Positions 1-11,742 are shown, counted from the stretch's first letter. The stretch: 64,000 bases of DNA from Mytilinidion resinicola (GCF_010093595.1 NW_022985450.1:950154-1014153); one strand, 5' to 3'. Program-made: numbers and translations. The notes: generated from the sequence alone by a model not told the origin.

Positions 1-80
1 TCCCCTAGTATATATACAACTAGCTAGACGTCTATAGAAATCAGAGTTCACATCAATTTCAACCTGAGTCGAACTCGACA

Positions 81-1307
81 ATGACCACCAGACGCGGCTG
101 GGTCAGCTCACCGAATGAGCGAGGCACCATGGACATCATCTGGAGTTGCGTTTCCACGCTTTTCATCTGTCTATGGAGCATGCTTCATCTCAACGTACCG
201 TCGAAGAAAGACTCATTCTGGACAATCGTCTGGCGCAAGGCCCGGTGGCTTCTGCTTGGCATTCTGGCTCCAGAAGTCCCGATGCTGTTCGCCTGCGGTC
301 AGTGGGCATCCGCGAAGAGATCCGTGAACGACATGAGGAAGCTCGGCTTCAGCGACGCAGAATGGTCACTCGAGCATGCGTGGTACGCCGATAGTGGAGG
401 ATTTGAGCTTCAACCCCTGGAGGGTGAACCTCTTCCTATCACGGCAAGACAGGTCTGGTACCTCTTGGAAAACGGATTCATCAGCCTACCGAGCATTTCG
501 AAAAAGGAGATCTGGGACAAAAGCAACGCAGACAAAGTTACCAAATTCCTCGCTTATTTTCAAACCGCATGGCTGGTAACGCAGACAGTGGGCCGCGCCA
601 TTCAGCACCTTGCAATTACTCCGCTTGAGCTGGCCAGTATTGCTCTGGCTCTCACTTCCCTCACTACCCTCGGCTTCTGGATGCACAAGCCCCTAGATGT
701 TGGAACAGCTACAACACTCCACACCGACCGTAGTATTAGAGATATCCTTGAGCACGCTGGCGAAATCTTCCTAGCAGACTTCACAAATACTCCACTCGAC
801 TTCATCGAGCCACGCATCTACGTTTCGCGCAAGTGTGGCTCGGCGCTCTTAAACTGGATCCTTCACCGTGGCCTTCAAACCCGACCGATCGAGCGGATTC
901 CTGACGACCGCGACCCTCAGCTCTACAATATCTATCAGCGCATCACACTAGGCATTGCCACTGCCTCCTTCGCCAGCATCCATCTCGCGGGGTGGAATTT
1001 TGGGTTCGACACTACGTGGGAGATGTGGCTATGGCGGAGCAATTGCCTTATTATGTGGGGTTTGCTGGCAACATTCGGAACCACAGAAGTGATCATATGC
1101 TGTCGAGACAATTTCCAAAGCATGGGTATGGACACACTAGGAGGATACAAGCTGCGATGGCCAGCGTGCTTGTGGTTCGTGATTCCGGGTGGTTTATACG
1201 TGATGGCGAGAGCGTGTTTGATCTTTGAAGTTCTATTCAGTATGCGGAGTCTTCCACAAGAAGCGTTTGTAGAGGTGCAATGGTCAGCAATGCTGCCCCA
1301 TATATAA
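81..1307 (+). CDS. Multi-spanning membrane protein, fungal conserved, function unknown
   Basis: One uninterrupted frame encodes 408 residues from the ATG at 81. A hydrophobic N-terminal stretch (about residues 18-35) is followed by a charged segment and several more hydrophobic spans. These lie near residues 48-72, 160-205 (with a TPLELASIALALTSL segment), 288-310, 318-345 and 365-390. The overall look resembles a large family of unannotated membrane proteins in Pezizomycotina, in which an N-terminal membrane helix precedes a soluble domain and a C-terminal multi-helix block. I see no enzyme motif. The gene stands alone: the sequence starts only 80 bp upstream, and the next gene, on the other strand, ends at 2066. 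An intron is not required. The coding status is well supported by length and hydropathy pattern; a function is not. Confidence 0.75.
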   Translation: MTTRRGWVSSPNERGTMDIIWSCVSTLFICLWSMLHLNVPSKKDSFWTIVWRKARWLLLGILAPEVPMLFACGQWASAKRSVNDMRKLGFSDAEWSLEHAWYADSGGFELQPLEGEPLPITARQVWYLLENGFISLPSISKKEIWDKSNADKVTKFLAYFQTAWLVTQTVGRAIQHLAITPLELASIALALTSLTTLGFWMHKPLDVGTATTLHTDRSIRDILEHAGEIFLADFTNTPLDFIEPRIYVSRKCGSALLNWILHRGLQTRPIERIPDDRDPQLYNIYQRITLGIATASFASIHLAGWNFGFDTTWEMWLWRSNCLIMWGLLATFGTTEVIICCRDNFQSMGMDTLGGYKLRWPACLWFVIPGGLYVMARACLIFEVLFSMRSLPQEAFVEVQWSAMLPHI

Positions 1308-2065
1308 CTAATGTATGTGACGGAGTACGTGTTTGTATCCTATATTTAGCCCTCTTAGTAATACGGTATGCTTGGTAAGAAGCTGTACCAGAACCAGCTG
1401 GAACCAGCTAGAACCAGCGATACGGCTTACAAAGCCTACCCATACGCAGTATATATACTGCGCATGTAAGATAGATAGTTCCTCACTCAATACATTACCT
1501 AACCCGTTCAACGTATTGTTTCACAACCATCCTCAGTATGCCTAGAACGAGATCTCAAGAAATACATTAGCCTTGTGACTACGCTCTCTTAAACTCTTTA
1601 AACTGAGAGTTTTCCTTTCCCTCGAAATATGTTATCTTAACAGTAGCTTTAGATGAATAGAGTTTGGACGACACTCGTGTTTAAGAGTCTTTGACATTAC
1701 CGGGATATAATTGAAGGCTCCCTTATCGTCAATGATTTGATGGCTTTGCCCCGGCCCATTCGGACAATCATTCTCTCAACATCCGAGGCTTCAGAGCGCG
1801 AATACTGCGGAACTCAACAATAGTGAGAGATCTCTCTCGCGGGGTGGCTCAGCACATTATCAGAAATCTGGAAGAACTTTAAACGCAATAGCAAGGAAAA
1901 GTGCGCCAGACTAGGTTCTACTTTGTATTCTAAACGATGCGAGTATTTAACGCACTCTACGAACCTTAAAACTTACGCCTGCGAGGCCGCTATTCGTATC
2001 TTTCCCGGCCAGAGCGACGATGGCGGCGAAAGTGCCGCATCTAAGTTGCAGTTATACCGCGGCCG
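1308..2065. other. Convergent intergenic region with short repeats
   Basis: No gene is seen between two convergent transcription units. It contains three near-identical AGAACCAGCT-type units in tandem around 1389-1418, an 18-bp perfect palindrome at 1445-1462 centred on TATATA, and A/T-rich stretches around 1560-1640. The palindrome lies about 140 bp past the stop codon of the upstream gene, so a role in 3'-end formation is possible but unproven. Confidence 0.5.
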
Positions 2066-3740
2066 TCACGCAAAGACCAAGGCATGCCTGATGCCATGAA
2101 GAAAGCCAACCTCGATCAATCGAGCGCGAATCCATTCCCACTGGGCTTTGGGGACCGGGACCTCACGTATCGACAAAGCGGCTGCCAGCACCCAGATAAT
2201 GTAGTGGCAGGCAATCCCTCGGCCGCGTCCCGCCGTGTTCAAGAATCGCGCGTCGTCGGACCAGCCGAGGAGGAAGGGTACGCTCGCGCAGACGTCGTCT
2301 ATCGCTTGCTGCAGGCGGAGATGCAGGCACATATCCGGGAGTACCGTTGTGGTGAACGTCAACGATGCCTCTTGGACTTGCTGCTGTGCATCATGGTGGC
2401 AGTCGTTGAGAGGGAACGTGTGCTGGATAAGGCTCTGAAGTAGATATATCTGGCAGTAGGTGTATATGTGCCAGATGCTAGCGTGGTGGAGGTTATGGAA
2501 CAGGTTTAGGTGCACGGGGAAATACTCTGCCGCTTCGCGGACCCGACCTGCCTCATGTATGACCTCGCAACTAGAAATAGACCAGTGATGTAGTTCGAGT
2601 GGAAGGGATTGCCTGAAGCTGAGCATGTCCTCATTGATCGAATGGACCTCGTGCGACCACTGAAGCTGCTCCATTGTCTTTTCTTCTGCCACGGCCGCAT
2701 AGCCATCTGCAAATAACTCGCGGGCTTGGGAGCGGCCCAGCACGAGACGCGAGACCAGCAGCATCAAGTGCTTGAGGTGTGGTGATGGGAAGGCTGCGTC
2801 CCAGTTGAATGTAGGCCGTTCGGGCGGCGCCGCGGACTGTGCAATGCAGTTCAGTTGTTGACGAATCCAAACCAGGCGGAACAGGCCCAGGCCAGCCTCT
2901 GTCTGCAGCTGCGCCTTGCCGCGGTGGTTAATCAGGGCTGCCTGACCCCTCTCATGTGATCTCCAGAGGCCGGTTTCGTCGCCGCTGATGATCTATAAGT
3001 ATCATCGTTAGAGGAGTCCTGCTAGAGCGACGGACGAGAAAGAGGCAAATGTGCATTGGTATGAACAGCATACCTCGTACTTAGCCAGCAGGCACAGGGT
3101 CGCCAGGACCTCATCGCTCCCCTTCTCCACTGGGTTGGCCAGCGACCGATTTACGAGGTTCAACGAGCGGGCATATTTTCGCCGCGCGCGCAGATTGAGA
3201 CCATCGACTCTCCTTTGATTCGCAAAATGGACCAACGCTACGGCGAGTACGGCGTCAGTAAGATGCGACTGTCTGGCGTCGCGTTTGTAGATGCTGGGGA
3301 GGAAGTCGAGGTATCGAAAGGCGTTGCCACTAGCGTTCTCCTTTGGGAAGACAAAGTCATCGAAGAATTTGCAGAGGGCAAAATCCTCCCAATCGGTCGC
3401 GAGAGGTGCTGCGAGCTTCGGGGGTCGCACGGGTTTCCGCGGCGAAGCGCGTCGCTGGCGGTGGACTGCTCGCATTGCATGCTGTTGGCCATCCCGTGCC
3501 GTTAGTGGGGAGACTTTAGACAATGATAGTAAATGTGCTTAACGCAAAGAAACTTGACAAGGAGAGGCGACCTTGGACAGAACGAGATGGGGCGAGAGAT
3601 GAAATTGCCAGATTACGGGAGTGACTCACGCTCTTGATTATGGCAAGATCTTCTTCGTCTGGCTTAGCCACCACAGAAGAAGCTGTTTGGTTCACGAAAG
3701 TGAAGCTAACAGGCACTGATTGCAGTGCCATTGCACTCAT
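2066..3740 (-). CDS. Fungal transcription factor-like protein lacking a Zn2Cys6 cluster
   Basis: Three exons on the minus strand (3740-3630, 3481-3074, 2992-2066) encode about 481 residues. Exon 1 begins MSAMALQ and carries an FVNQTA motif. Splicing in phase 0 with a GTGAGT donor brings IIKS next to HAMRAVHRQRR. That gives the FVN...KSHxMRxxxRxRR signature of a known class of fungal proteins. These have the fungal-specific transcription factor domain (DUF3468/Fungal_trans_2 type) but no N-terminal zinc cluster. The motif KFFDDFVFP and the helical C-terminal region with LHRLxRSL-like stretches fit this domain. The basic HAMRAVHRQRR patch is the only obvious nucleic-acid-binding or nuclear-localisation candidate. 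It is divergent from the carbonic anhydrase gene, sharing about 800 bp. The target is unknown. Exon junctions are inferred from conserved donor and acceptor sequences and reading phase. Confidence 0.82.
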
Positions 3741-4544
3741 GGCTGCGGTTCAATAACGAATGGACTAATGTGAACTTGAAAAGATCAAGTGAGTAGCTTC
3801 TTAAAAGGCGCTCGAGGGGCTATAGTAGCATGACAGCACTGCACGTACGTCTTAGAGTCCTAGTTCTTGACAGACTTCAATGTGCCTGCACACGTAAGAG
3901 GTTCTCCGGTGGCCCTGGTGCCTCTTCCTTCTGTGCCTGCTGGAGCCGTTTTCAGGACATGGTGATGGATGATGAACGGAACCGCCGTCGGGCTTAGGCG
4001 GCACCCTCGAGGGTGTGTAATCAGTAGTCTTGCTGCTAAAATGGCGCTGGAGCCGATGGTGGTGGAGGGTTCGTGAGTGGTGGGAGTGGCGCGGTTTTCC
4101 AAATCAACTCGCATAGAATGACCCTTTTCGGATTGTGCACACTAACACACTTTGGGGAGCTGCACACTAGCACTCTTTTAGCCGGGATGTCAAGAAATTC
4201 AACATCATGTAGGCGTGTAGGCTTTGCTGATTATTCAACACAGCTCATCCACCACCAAGTCGCGCTCTGCGTCAGCCAGAGTCTTCGATCGGCTCTGGGG
4301 AATACAAGTGTTGAACTTCCAGATCCGGAATGTGCACACTACGCAGCGCTCTAGCTCGACAAGACCACGGCCTCGATGGCAGTTTTGATATGTTAGGTAT
4401 AAATAAGAAGCCCTCGAGACCAGTTCAAACATCGCATTCCACTCACGAAGAACTATCGCATCAAAGCCAATACCTCCGTCGAGAATCAGCTCCTTTTGCT
4501 ACCAATCTTTGCACACCAAACTCAGACAATCCGCTTCCACTACC
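3741..4544. promoter_or_regulatory. Divergent intergenic region with paired 16-bp direct repeat
   Basis: This interval separates the start codons of the transcription-factor-like gene and the carbonic anhydrase. Two copies of CGGAwTGTGCACACTA, differing at one base, lie at 4129-4144 and 4326-4341. Each contains the palindrome TGTGCACA. They are candidate binding sites for a dimeric regulator of the carbonic anhydrase. No gene is seen. Confidence 0.4.
4398..4405 (+). promoter_or_regulatory. TATA box of the carbonic anhydrase gene
   Basis: A perfect TATAAATA lies 140 bp upstream of the ATG at 4545 and 57 bp downstream of the nearer TGTGCACA repeat. Position and sequence fit a core promoter with a 5' leader of roughly 110 bases. 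Confidence 0.5.
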
Positions 4545-5078
4545 ATGGCCGCTTCATTGACTGTGCAAACCCTGCTGGAACGACATGCGAATGGCATCCA
4601 CCAGCACCAACCGATTCCAACCTTCGCCGAAATAGGGGCAGCGGGAAAGCTCCCTCACATCGCCATCGTCACCTGCGCCGACACGCGATGCAACCCCGAG
4701 GACTTCCTGCACCTAAACACTGGCGAGGTCATCATCTTCCGCAATCCAGGCGGAAGTACCATGTCCGCGCTTCCAGGCCTCCTTGCCATCGACAGCTTGG
4801 TGACGCTAGAAGACATCATCGTCGTCAAGCACACGGATTGCGGCGCAACCATCTTCCGAGACGACGCAATCCGCGACACTATCAAGCAGAGGGTGCCGAA
4901 CCGTGCAGTGGAGGTGGATGCAATGACTTTTGGCAACATCACCACGTCTCTCGAGGACAGTGTGAGGGAGAACCTCCGCTTTCTGAAGGGCTCTGACCTT
5001 GTCCGGAAGGAGCTGGCGGATAGATGTGTGGGATTTGTGTTTGATATAAAGAACGGGGCGCTGACTCCGGTGGAGTGA
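4545..5078 (+). CDS. Beta-class carbonic anhydrase
   Basis: An intronless frame of 177 residues begins at the ATG at 4545 in good context (CTACCATGG). An in-frame extension upstream would need a TTG start. The enzyme interconverts CO2 and bicarbonate at a zinc centre. The beta-class signatures are present: CADTR (Cys44, Asp46, Arg48) and HTDC (His96, Cys99) supply the zinc ligands and the Asp-Arg dyad, and FRNPGG follows the first motif. At this length, and lacking a targeting extension, it resembles the short fungal beta-carbonic anhydrases rather than the longer mitochondrial ones. Cytosolic location is therefore inferred. A TATA box and two copies of a palindromic repeat lie upstream, suggesting controlled expression. 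No catalytic residue is missing. Confidence 0.93.
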   Translation: MAASLTVQTLLERHANGIHQHQPIPTFAEIGAAGKLPHIAIVTCADTRCNPEDFLHLNTGEVIIFRNPGGSTMSALPGLLAIDSLVTLEDIIVVKHTDCGATIFRDDAIRDTIKQRVPNRAVEVDAMTFGNITTSLEDSVRENLRFLKGSDLVRKELADRCVGFVFDIKNGALTPVE

Positions 5079-7771
5079 GAGAGGAAAGTCATCGAGTCTA
5101 CATCAGCAATACTCTCCTATCGTCTTCGTCAGCTGGCCAGGAGCTAAAAGATCAGAGGTTCGAAGACACATGGGACAGAATTAAAAAGCTGATTATAGAG
5201 GCGACAGCACCACCAGTCCCAAAGTCTCGGAGATTTCATAAATGTAATAATTCAAAATTGGAGTATTCGGTCTGAACACGAGCCAAACTTACTTCTCACA
5301 TGATGACGTTGTCTGTCCAAACCAGAAGGTCTTGTATTGCGGGCTAGCCTGCGCCCAGAAAACTCCAAGACTCCCCAGACCTATTCCCAGGCTTACGGTA
5401 CCATCTCTAATCGCCACCTCCTTTTCCCAGTGAACCAAAATCATTTGAAGGTGTAGCTCTTGGCCTAAAGGTCCAGCCCCATCCCCCTGAAGTGTGCCAG
5501 TTTCCGATCTGTCAACGAGATGAGCAGAAACGACGAGGAAATCGCGAGTAGTTGACTCATTCACTCTGAGGGTTTCATGCACCTCCACGTCAATCCTCCA
5601 ATCTTCGACCAGATCATTCCCTTGGCCAGAAGCGTCGCACGCAAGGCAAAGATGAAATCGCGGAACCAGTCTCGTGGTTTCTTATTCTCCCTGAATGCTG
5701 AGCTCTTTATGAATCGTGCATGGTAAAGAGAGTATCATTCCCCTAGCGTACAGACTACAAGGGGTAGGACCGAGAGTCGAGTTTGCTGTGAATGATTCGA
5801 GATGTTTGTCACAAATGCCGCCCCATAGCTGGTCCGAAACCTTCCCGCACAGTCTCACAGTATCAGGTGGACTATGGGGAGATGATGTGAGATTTTTATA
5901 GATTGCGTTATGGCGAGTGCGGGCGCAGAGGTCGAACGAATTGCCAGACATTGCGTCTACTAGCAGCAGATCCCCATGCAATGCCAACTTCAAAGGAGGC
6001 CACAGATACTGCCAGGGCTCACCCCGGCAAGGGACTTTTATTTCTCTTTTAATGCTCCAACCTACCCAGCTCCAGCTCGACACGACTGTAAGGAATACCC
6101 AACTAGCACGTTTTAAGCAGTCAAACGGTAGCTCTATCTTACGCACGCTGTGCGCAACTTACATCTTTATTTTTCTGCTAATCCACTGACCTCCCACTTA
6201 AGAACACCACGATCCACTCCCTCTCCTACTCGCTGAACACCACCGTTAGGAGTAGCCCACTGAGAGGCCACTGGCTCTTTAAAGGTAGCCTGACTTCGGC
6301 CATGTGGACCTTTACATTGTCTATAGAGTTTCCAAAGCACATCGAGCTACCACAAGCAGTGGCAGGGAGTGCTCAGTCGTACGATCAAGAGGGAAGATGG
6401 ACCAAGACGCATTCGTCTCCGCTCGCATCGGGGCGCTTGTGGGTGCTGGATACGGGCTTACCACGAATATCTGTGACGGAATTATCCAGTTACAAATGAC
6501 TGCTAGTAATTCCTGCGCGGGTTTGCAAAGATGGGGGACGGAGAGGAGGTGGCTGGGAGGCAGAAGATTGAGCTGAAGCACGGGTGAAGAATCGGCCCGG
6601 TCTCCAGCCTCGCCATCATCGTCCCAACTCAACACCACCACTTCCCTACCTTATCACTATAGTTCCATCTCGACTCATGAGGATCATGAGTCTTCATGCG
6701 TGTGCGTCTGCGCGCCTTCTAGCTTAGATATTCTATTCGTAACCGCTTGCCATTAACTTGAGACTTATCTTCGATTGATACCTGCAATCAGTCCATTGGT
6801 CATTTCTATTCTCGTCCTTAATTTCTCGTAAACATACAAAGGTATGCAGCTTGAGACTTTCTAGGCTCCGTGCTATCCAAATAGTGGCGCCGTGTCTCTA
6901 TCGGGCATACTCATCAATCATCCATGACCGAAGGCAGGACACCTTTTTTACATTCCCGGTCCCGATAGTTCAAGGCTGATCCTAGGCCCATTCGTACTTT
7001 CTGTCCGTAGACTTGAAATGCTTGTGATCACTTTCTCTACTTCACGACTTGTTTCGTCCACGTTTTCGAGTTGTTTCTGTTGTATGTCGTCAGAGTACGA
7101 GACATCGTGGAACCATCACCGAAACAAATCACACGATTTCCGAGATCGATGGCGTCCGGCTAGATATGCACTACCTTTTCCAAACGGACTCCGTTCCGAG
7201 CAGAAAGAGGGGTGCAGATGCAAGACGTACCCCGCTGTGTCTAGACCCACGATCAAAACGCCCACGTACAACAGATCTTCGAGCAACGTGCGCAATATCA
7301 AAGTTCAATCAGCACCCGCGTGGGCCAATGCACATATCATATGCACGACAAATTATCGGAGAAGAAACTTCATCTTGCACAGTGACATCACCCAGCGCGG
7401 GAGCAACCGCCAACACAATGCTTGCGGCTCCACCTGTCGAAGTGCCCACCAATCAGGCGATATATCCCGCAGAGGCTACATACCAATCCCGCCGTGCCAG
7501 CTGTCAACCACCTCATGCGGCATCCCGGCAGTCTTAAAAAGGATTTCAACACCCCGAAGCAGCATGGCCGGCGTGGGGAAGCGTGGTGGTGTGCTTACGG
7601 GTGCCTTACCTGGGCCCTGGGGAAGCCCTGGGTGGAATATCATATCACTCAGGGTCCTTCTAACTCGGTCTTCCCAAATATCCGAATGACTGCAACTTTA
7701 GTTGCCACTATGGGTACTACAGTTGGTGTTCTCCACAAACACCCTGCTGAATTTGGACTGATGATTGCCAG
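5079..7771. other. 2.7 kb region without a supported gene
   Basis: Several open stretches occur but none is convincing. On the minus strand, 5682-6146 (opened by GTG) and 5289-5588 (also GTG) could form two exons of a hypothetical protein of 250 or so residues, but I recognise no domain and no clean splice pair. On the plus strand 7049-7537 reads through a basic, Pro/Arg-rich segment that might be an upstream exon or untranslated region of the zinc-binding gene that follows. I regard the interval as mainly non-coding. Confidence 0.4.
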
Positions 7772-9061
7772 AAAACATTGCCGGCGGAGCCTGATAACGT
7801 GATCGAGTCCTTACTGCACACATTGCTGGAGACTTTCACGGCGACACGGGACCTCCACAAGACGCTCCGAATAAAGGAAAAGAGGGACCATGAGGCAATC
7901 AAAACGTTGAAGGGCTATCCAGAGTCCCGCCGCAATTACTACGTGGATAGTGACGGAATGGATGAAGCGGGAGAGAATGCGATTAGTTTGGACAAGTCTG
8001 CCGTGAAACGAGAATTCCAACGAGGATATAGCGACTTGGGGCATCGATATGCAATGGGAGACGGTACTTCCGCAACTTTCCACTTTTTGGTCTCCCGGTA
8101 CTGATTCCTGCCATCAGTCATCACCCAAACCGAACTCCAAGCTCAGATAATTGCCCTCCAAGGAACCCTCGTCACAGTCTTCCTCTACGGCCCGACCTCC
8201 CCCCATCCGATATCGCACCATCTCACGACGATCCTCTCAGCCTCGAAAACGGCCTCCATCAACGCGGTCCACAGCCTTGCAGCGCAATACCAACGAATGA
8301 TCACCGCATTCCCTCAAATTCCTCGCAGCCCTCCATCACCACCACCCTACCCAGCAACCGTCCCGCCAGCCCGCCCACGCTCCGCCTCGCTCTCCCGCTC
8401 TCGGCCATCCACCGCGCTCGTCCCATCCCGCCACGCCTCCACCCACACCAAGTCCGCCCGCCCCCTCAGCTATCCAGCCTCGTCCCGCGACTCTCTCCCC
8501 GCGGCCCTCCCAATGCCCTACCCTAGCACGCGCTCCTCCACGCCCACCACCTCCCTAACCAACCCCTCGCCCACCTCCAACCACGCCCTCTTCTGCCCCT
8601 ACGCCCTGCACCTGCAAACGCACCCCCACCAACCCCTCTCCCCGGCCCTTACTTCCTCAACCCCCTCCTGCCCCTCCTGCGCTCGCACGCTCAACCTCAC
8701 GCCCGGCCGAACCTGGGAAGTGCGCAAGACGGACATCGTGCTCGAGCACGACGCGCGCGGCCGCCGCGACAGCGTGCGCGAGCGCGAGATCAAGCGCGTG
8801 TTTCAGGTGAACAACCGCTTTGTTGTGAAGTGCCACCGCGCGGGGCCCGAGGGGGGGTATTCTTGTGTGATTTGCGCGAGAGATGACGGGTGTGAGGCGG
8901 ACACGGTGTGTGGGGACGTGAAGGCGCTGGTGCGGCATGTGTGGATGGAGCATGAGGCGCGGGAGTTGGAGGGGGAGGTGGATGTGGTGGAGGTGCGGGA
9001 GGAGGGAGACTGGTGGGGGAGGGGGAGTCGGCGACGGAGTTGGGATGGGGGGGAGAGGTGA
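7772..9061 (+). CDS. Fungal zinc-binding conserved protein, 5' exon unresolved
   Basis: Two exons are clear: 7772-8063 and 8118-9061, joined by a 54-nt intron whose removal gives AMGDVITQTELQAQIIALQ. The first exon holds an LLETFTATRDLHKTLRIKEKRD helix. The second holds VFLYGPTSPHPISHHLTTI, then a long Pro/Ser/Arg-rich linker. A C-terminal zinc-binding half follows: FCPYALHLQ and CPSCARTLNL, then VNNRFVVKCH, then a C2H2-like CVICAR...HVWMEH module. This order matches a widespread, uncharacterised Pezizomycotina protein family. The frame upstream of 7772 is closed and no suitable ATG is present, so an initiating exon probably lies further upstream with an acceptor ending CCAG at 7771. Nucleic-acid or protein binding is a guess from the zinc motifs. 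Confidence 0.78.
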
Positions 9062-9456
9062 AGGGTGTTGCGTGGTTTGCTGTATTTGTATGATTGTTGG
9101 TGAGTGTGTTGAGGAGGATGGATGGGTTTGAGTTTCTTGAGATGTTTCGGATTCTTTTCTTGCATTTTTGTATGATGGTCGACGAATCTTCCGGTTAACG
9201 ATAAAAGGCTGGTAGCCGAAAAGTACGATGCGGCATTGTCATTGAATCTCAGGAGTTCTAGAGTCTTTTAAGTTTCGGTGTATTGTAGCAGAGTTTCGGA
9301 AAATAGCAGGAGGTACATCGTGTTCACTATTCGTACACTCAATCTCCCTCCTTGTACTACTCATCCAACCTTCTTCAAACTTGGACAAATAGCCACTTAA
9401 AATCAGATGCAAATAAATCTCCATCTTCCTCTTGGTCTATATTGAAAAAACCTGCC
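9062..9456. other. Convergent intergenic spacer
   Basis: This 395-bp spacer lies between the 3' ends of the zinc-binding gene (+) and the acetyl-CoA transporter (-). No coding, repeat or RNA signal was seen beyond generic T-rich 3' sequence. Confidence 0.5.
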
Positions 9457-11742
9457 TCAATTCGCCATCCGCCACGCCCTCAACGGCAGCGCCTGTAACC
9501 TCATGGCCGCTGGCCGTATGAAACCCACAAACGTCACCACCCCAATGACCACACAGATCACGTTCATGACGTAGTAGCCATCAGTAGTGATATTACACGT
9601 TCCACCCCCGTCCTTGCAGCGGTGCTTATCCGCTTCTAGCGCGCAAGAGAAGGGAGAGGTGACGAGCGGTGACTTCAGGCCGTCCGGATTGGGTGGATTG
9701 GTGGGAGGGATACAGGTTGCAGCGGTGAACAAGTCAACGAATTTAAGGATGAAAAAGCGGGGAAATGTGCCACCGAGGTTGGAGACGCTGATGGGACGTT
9801 AGTAACCTGGTTTAGGGATGGAGGAGAAAGAGGGGAGCTTACGTAGCTAAGAGCGTCATGTAGGTACCCCCGATGACTGGATCCGCGATTCGAGCGTGGA
9901 AAGCGCTGATAGCTACGAACATGACCGTGTTCATGAAGGTGCTGTATACGTGCTCCACGATTACGGTGAGAAGGTACCATGTTGGCACGCCCGTGGCCGG
10001 TGTCACGCCTGAGGGGAAGATCATGACAACGAATTGAGCAAAAACAGCAGCTCCTAAACGTCCTATAAAGGCCCAAGACCATAGCTTCATGGGTGGGTAG
10101 GTTTGGCACCATTTTCCGGCATAGTAACCTAGGGAGATCTCGAAAGGAAAGTCGATGAGGACGGTAAGAGCAAGGTCTTGCTGGCTGAAACCCTTGTCCA
10201 GCAGTTTGAGGTTCGTGACGCCATCGTTGGCTTGGAATCCAATCTTCGCGATCAAATGAATGATGATGAAGGTTTGAATGTTCTTGAGCTTCAAGATGCC
10301 GCCCATGACTTTGTACACGTCCCAGATGCCATCCGTGTTCCTTGTGCGCTCCTCCGTCTTCATGATGGCGAGACCGGCTGTTACGATGAGATACGCCCAG
10401 CCCCAGAACTTAAGATATCCGTCCAGAGTCATGAGACCGACTTCTAGGGGGGCATCGGCAGGTCGGAACCAGCGATTCGCAAAGTCTTTCGAATTGAAGG
10501 CAAGAAAAACGGTGTATGAGAGGAACTGTCCGGCTGTGAGACCGACAGTCTGTGCGGTCGAGGCATAAGAGAGATTTTCGTGCGAAAGGAGGGTCAACGC
10601 CCAACCTGCATTCCAAAATTAGCAACATATCCCAGAAACACCTCCATCTCCAAGTTTTGAGGCCTTTTGTGTCTCTTGTGTCTCAAGGGAATGAAAGACT
10701 CACCATCAACAGCAATATCCTGCGTCGCGCATAGAAACACTAATGCAAACCACCACCATGTAAAATTCCATACTCCACCGCCATCCTTCGCCTCAGCACT
10801 AATCATCATCTCCTGCACACGCCCGCCCAGCCAAAGCATTGCAAAACCACTGATGGTCTGGATCGGCAAGATCCAGCTCTTCCTCCGCCCCAGCTTCGGA
10901 CTCCACACGGCATCCACGATGGGACTCCACAACAGCTTCAAGCTGTACGGGTAGCTGGCGAGCGAGAACACGCCAATCTCAGTATACGAAACGTGGCTCT
11001 TCAGCAAAAACGGAACAGACCCCGTCGCCAACCCCATCGGGATACCCTGGAGAAAGTACAGCAGCACGAGCAGCAGGAAATTCGACTGATCCTGCTTCGG
11101 CAGCTCGAAGAAGCCTTTCGACGACGCCTCAGAGTCGTGCGTCATAGTCGGCACGGGGTCATCGAGCGAGAACGAGTGCCGTCCCACCAGACTCGCGGCT
11201 TGGGATGTTGGACTGTCTAGAGGCGCATGTTTCCGGCGGTGCTCGACCCCGTTCATGGCGTCGGCGCCGCGCGCTCTGCCGTTGGCGCTCGAGGGCGTCT
11301 CGGGGCGGGCGGAGGAGGAGGCGGACGGGGGAGGTTGTGGGGAGCGGGATTGGCGTCCTTTCTTGCCCATCTGATGTTTTTGAGGGTTATTGGGGTCTTC
11401 GTCGGTGGCTTCTTCGTCGTCTGAAAATTCGGAGGGGTCGAGGAGGTGGGCGTGCTCAGGGGAGCTTCGAGAAGACGAGGACGCGGGGACGTGGAGGGGT
11501 GGCAGATGCGTTGTGTCCTTTTTCTTGGGATCAGAAGAGGTATTGTGTGTTCCTAGAACATTCGGAGAGGGTTCTATCGTCTGCAACTCGACGTCTGGCT
11601 GGCTTCTTGCCCGGCGATGCTGGGCGTATAAGTTCTGCTCGTACTGGGCACGGTGGGTGGGCAGTATATGGGTCTCAGCGGCCGAAGGAAAGGAGGGCGG
11701 TATATGGGATGGTTCGAAAGCGTCACTTGTAGTGGGAGGCAT
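9457..11742 (-). CDS. Acetyl-coenzyme A transporter, SLC33A1/AT-1 family
   Basis: Three exons (11742-10704, 10605-9843, 9787-9457) encode about 710 residues. The family moves acetyl-CoA into the ER/Golgi lumen for acetylation of lumenal or cell-surface molecules. The MFS-like core starts near residue 255 with FLLLVLLYFLQGIPMGLATG and PFLLK. It continues with LKLLWSPIVDAVW and GRRKSWILP, and after splicing with CATQDIAVDGWALTLLS, a hallmark of the family. Exon 3 begins TVSNLGGTFPRF, also characteristic, and ends with membrane helices. A Ser/Pro-rich, probably cytosolic N-terminal tail of about 250 residues precedes the core, longer than in animal AT-1. Start chosen at MPPTTSD (11742); an upstream in-frame extension would lack a clear need. 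The gene is divergent from the CENP-O gene across 356 bp. Confidence 0.92.

Noticed and set aside
4496..4996. Long His/Arg/Pro-rich ORF overlapping the carbonic anhydrase
   Set aside because: It is a shadow frame. The anhydrase frame carries all zinc-binding and structural motifs.
5150..5170. AGGTTCGAAGAC as a tRNA B box
   Set aside because: No matching A box, acceptor stem or anticodon arm lies at the correct distance. No tRNA or rRNA was found in the window.
5682..6146. 154-residue minus-strand ORF with a hydrophobic start
   Set aside because: It opens with GTG rather than ATG, has no recognised domain, and no clean splice link to the next open stretch.
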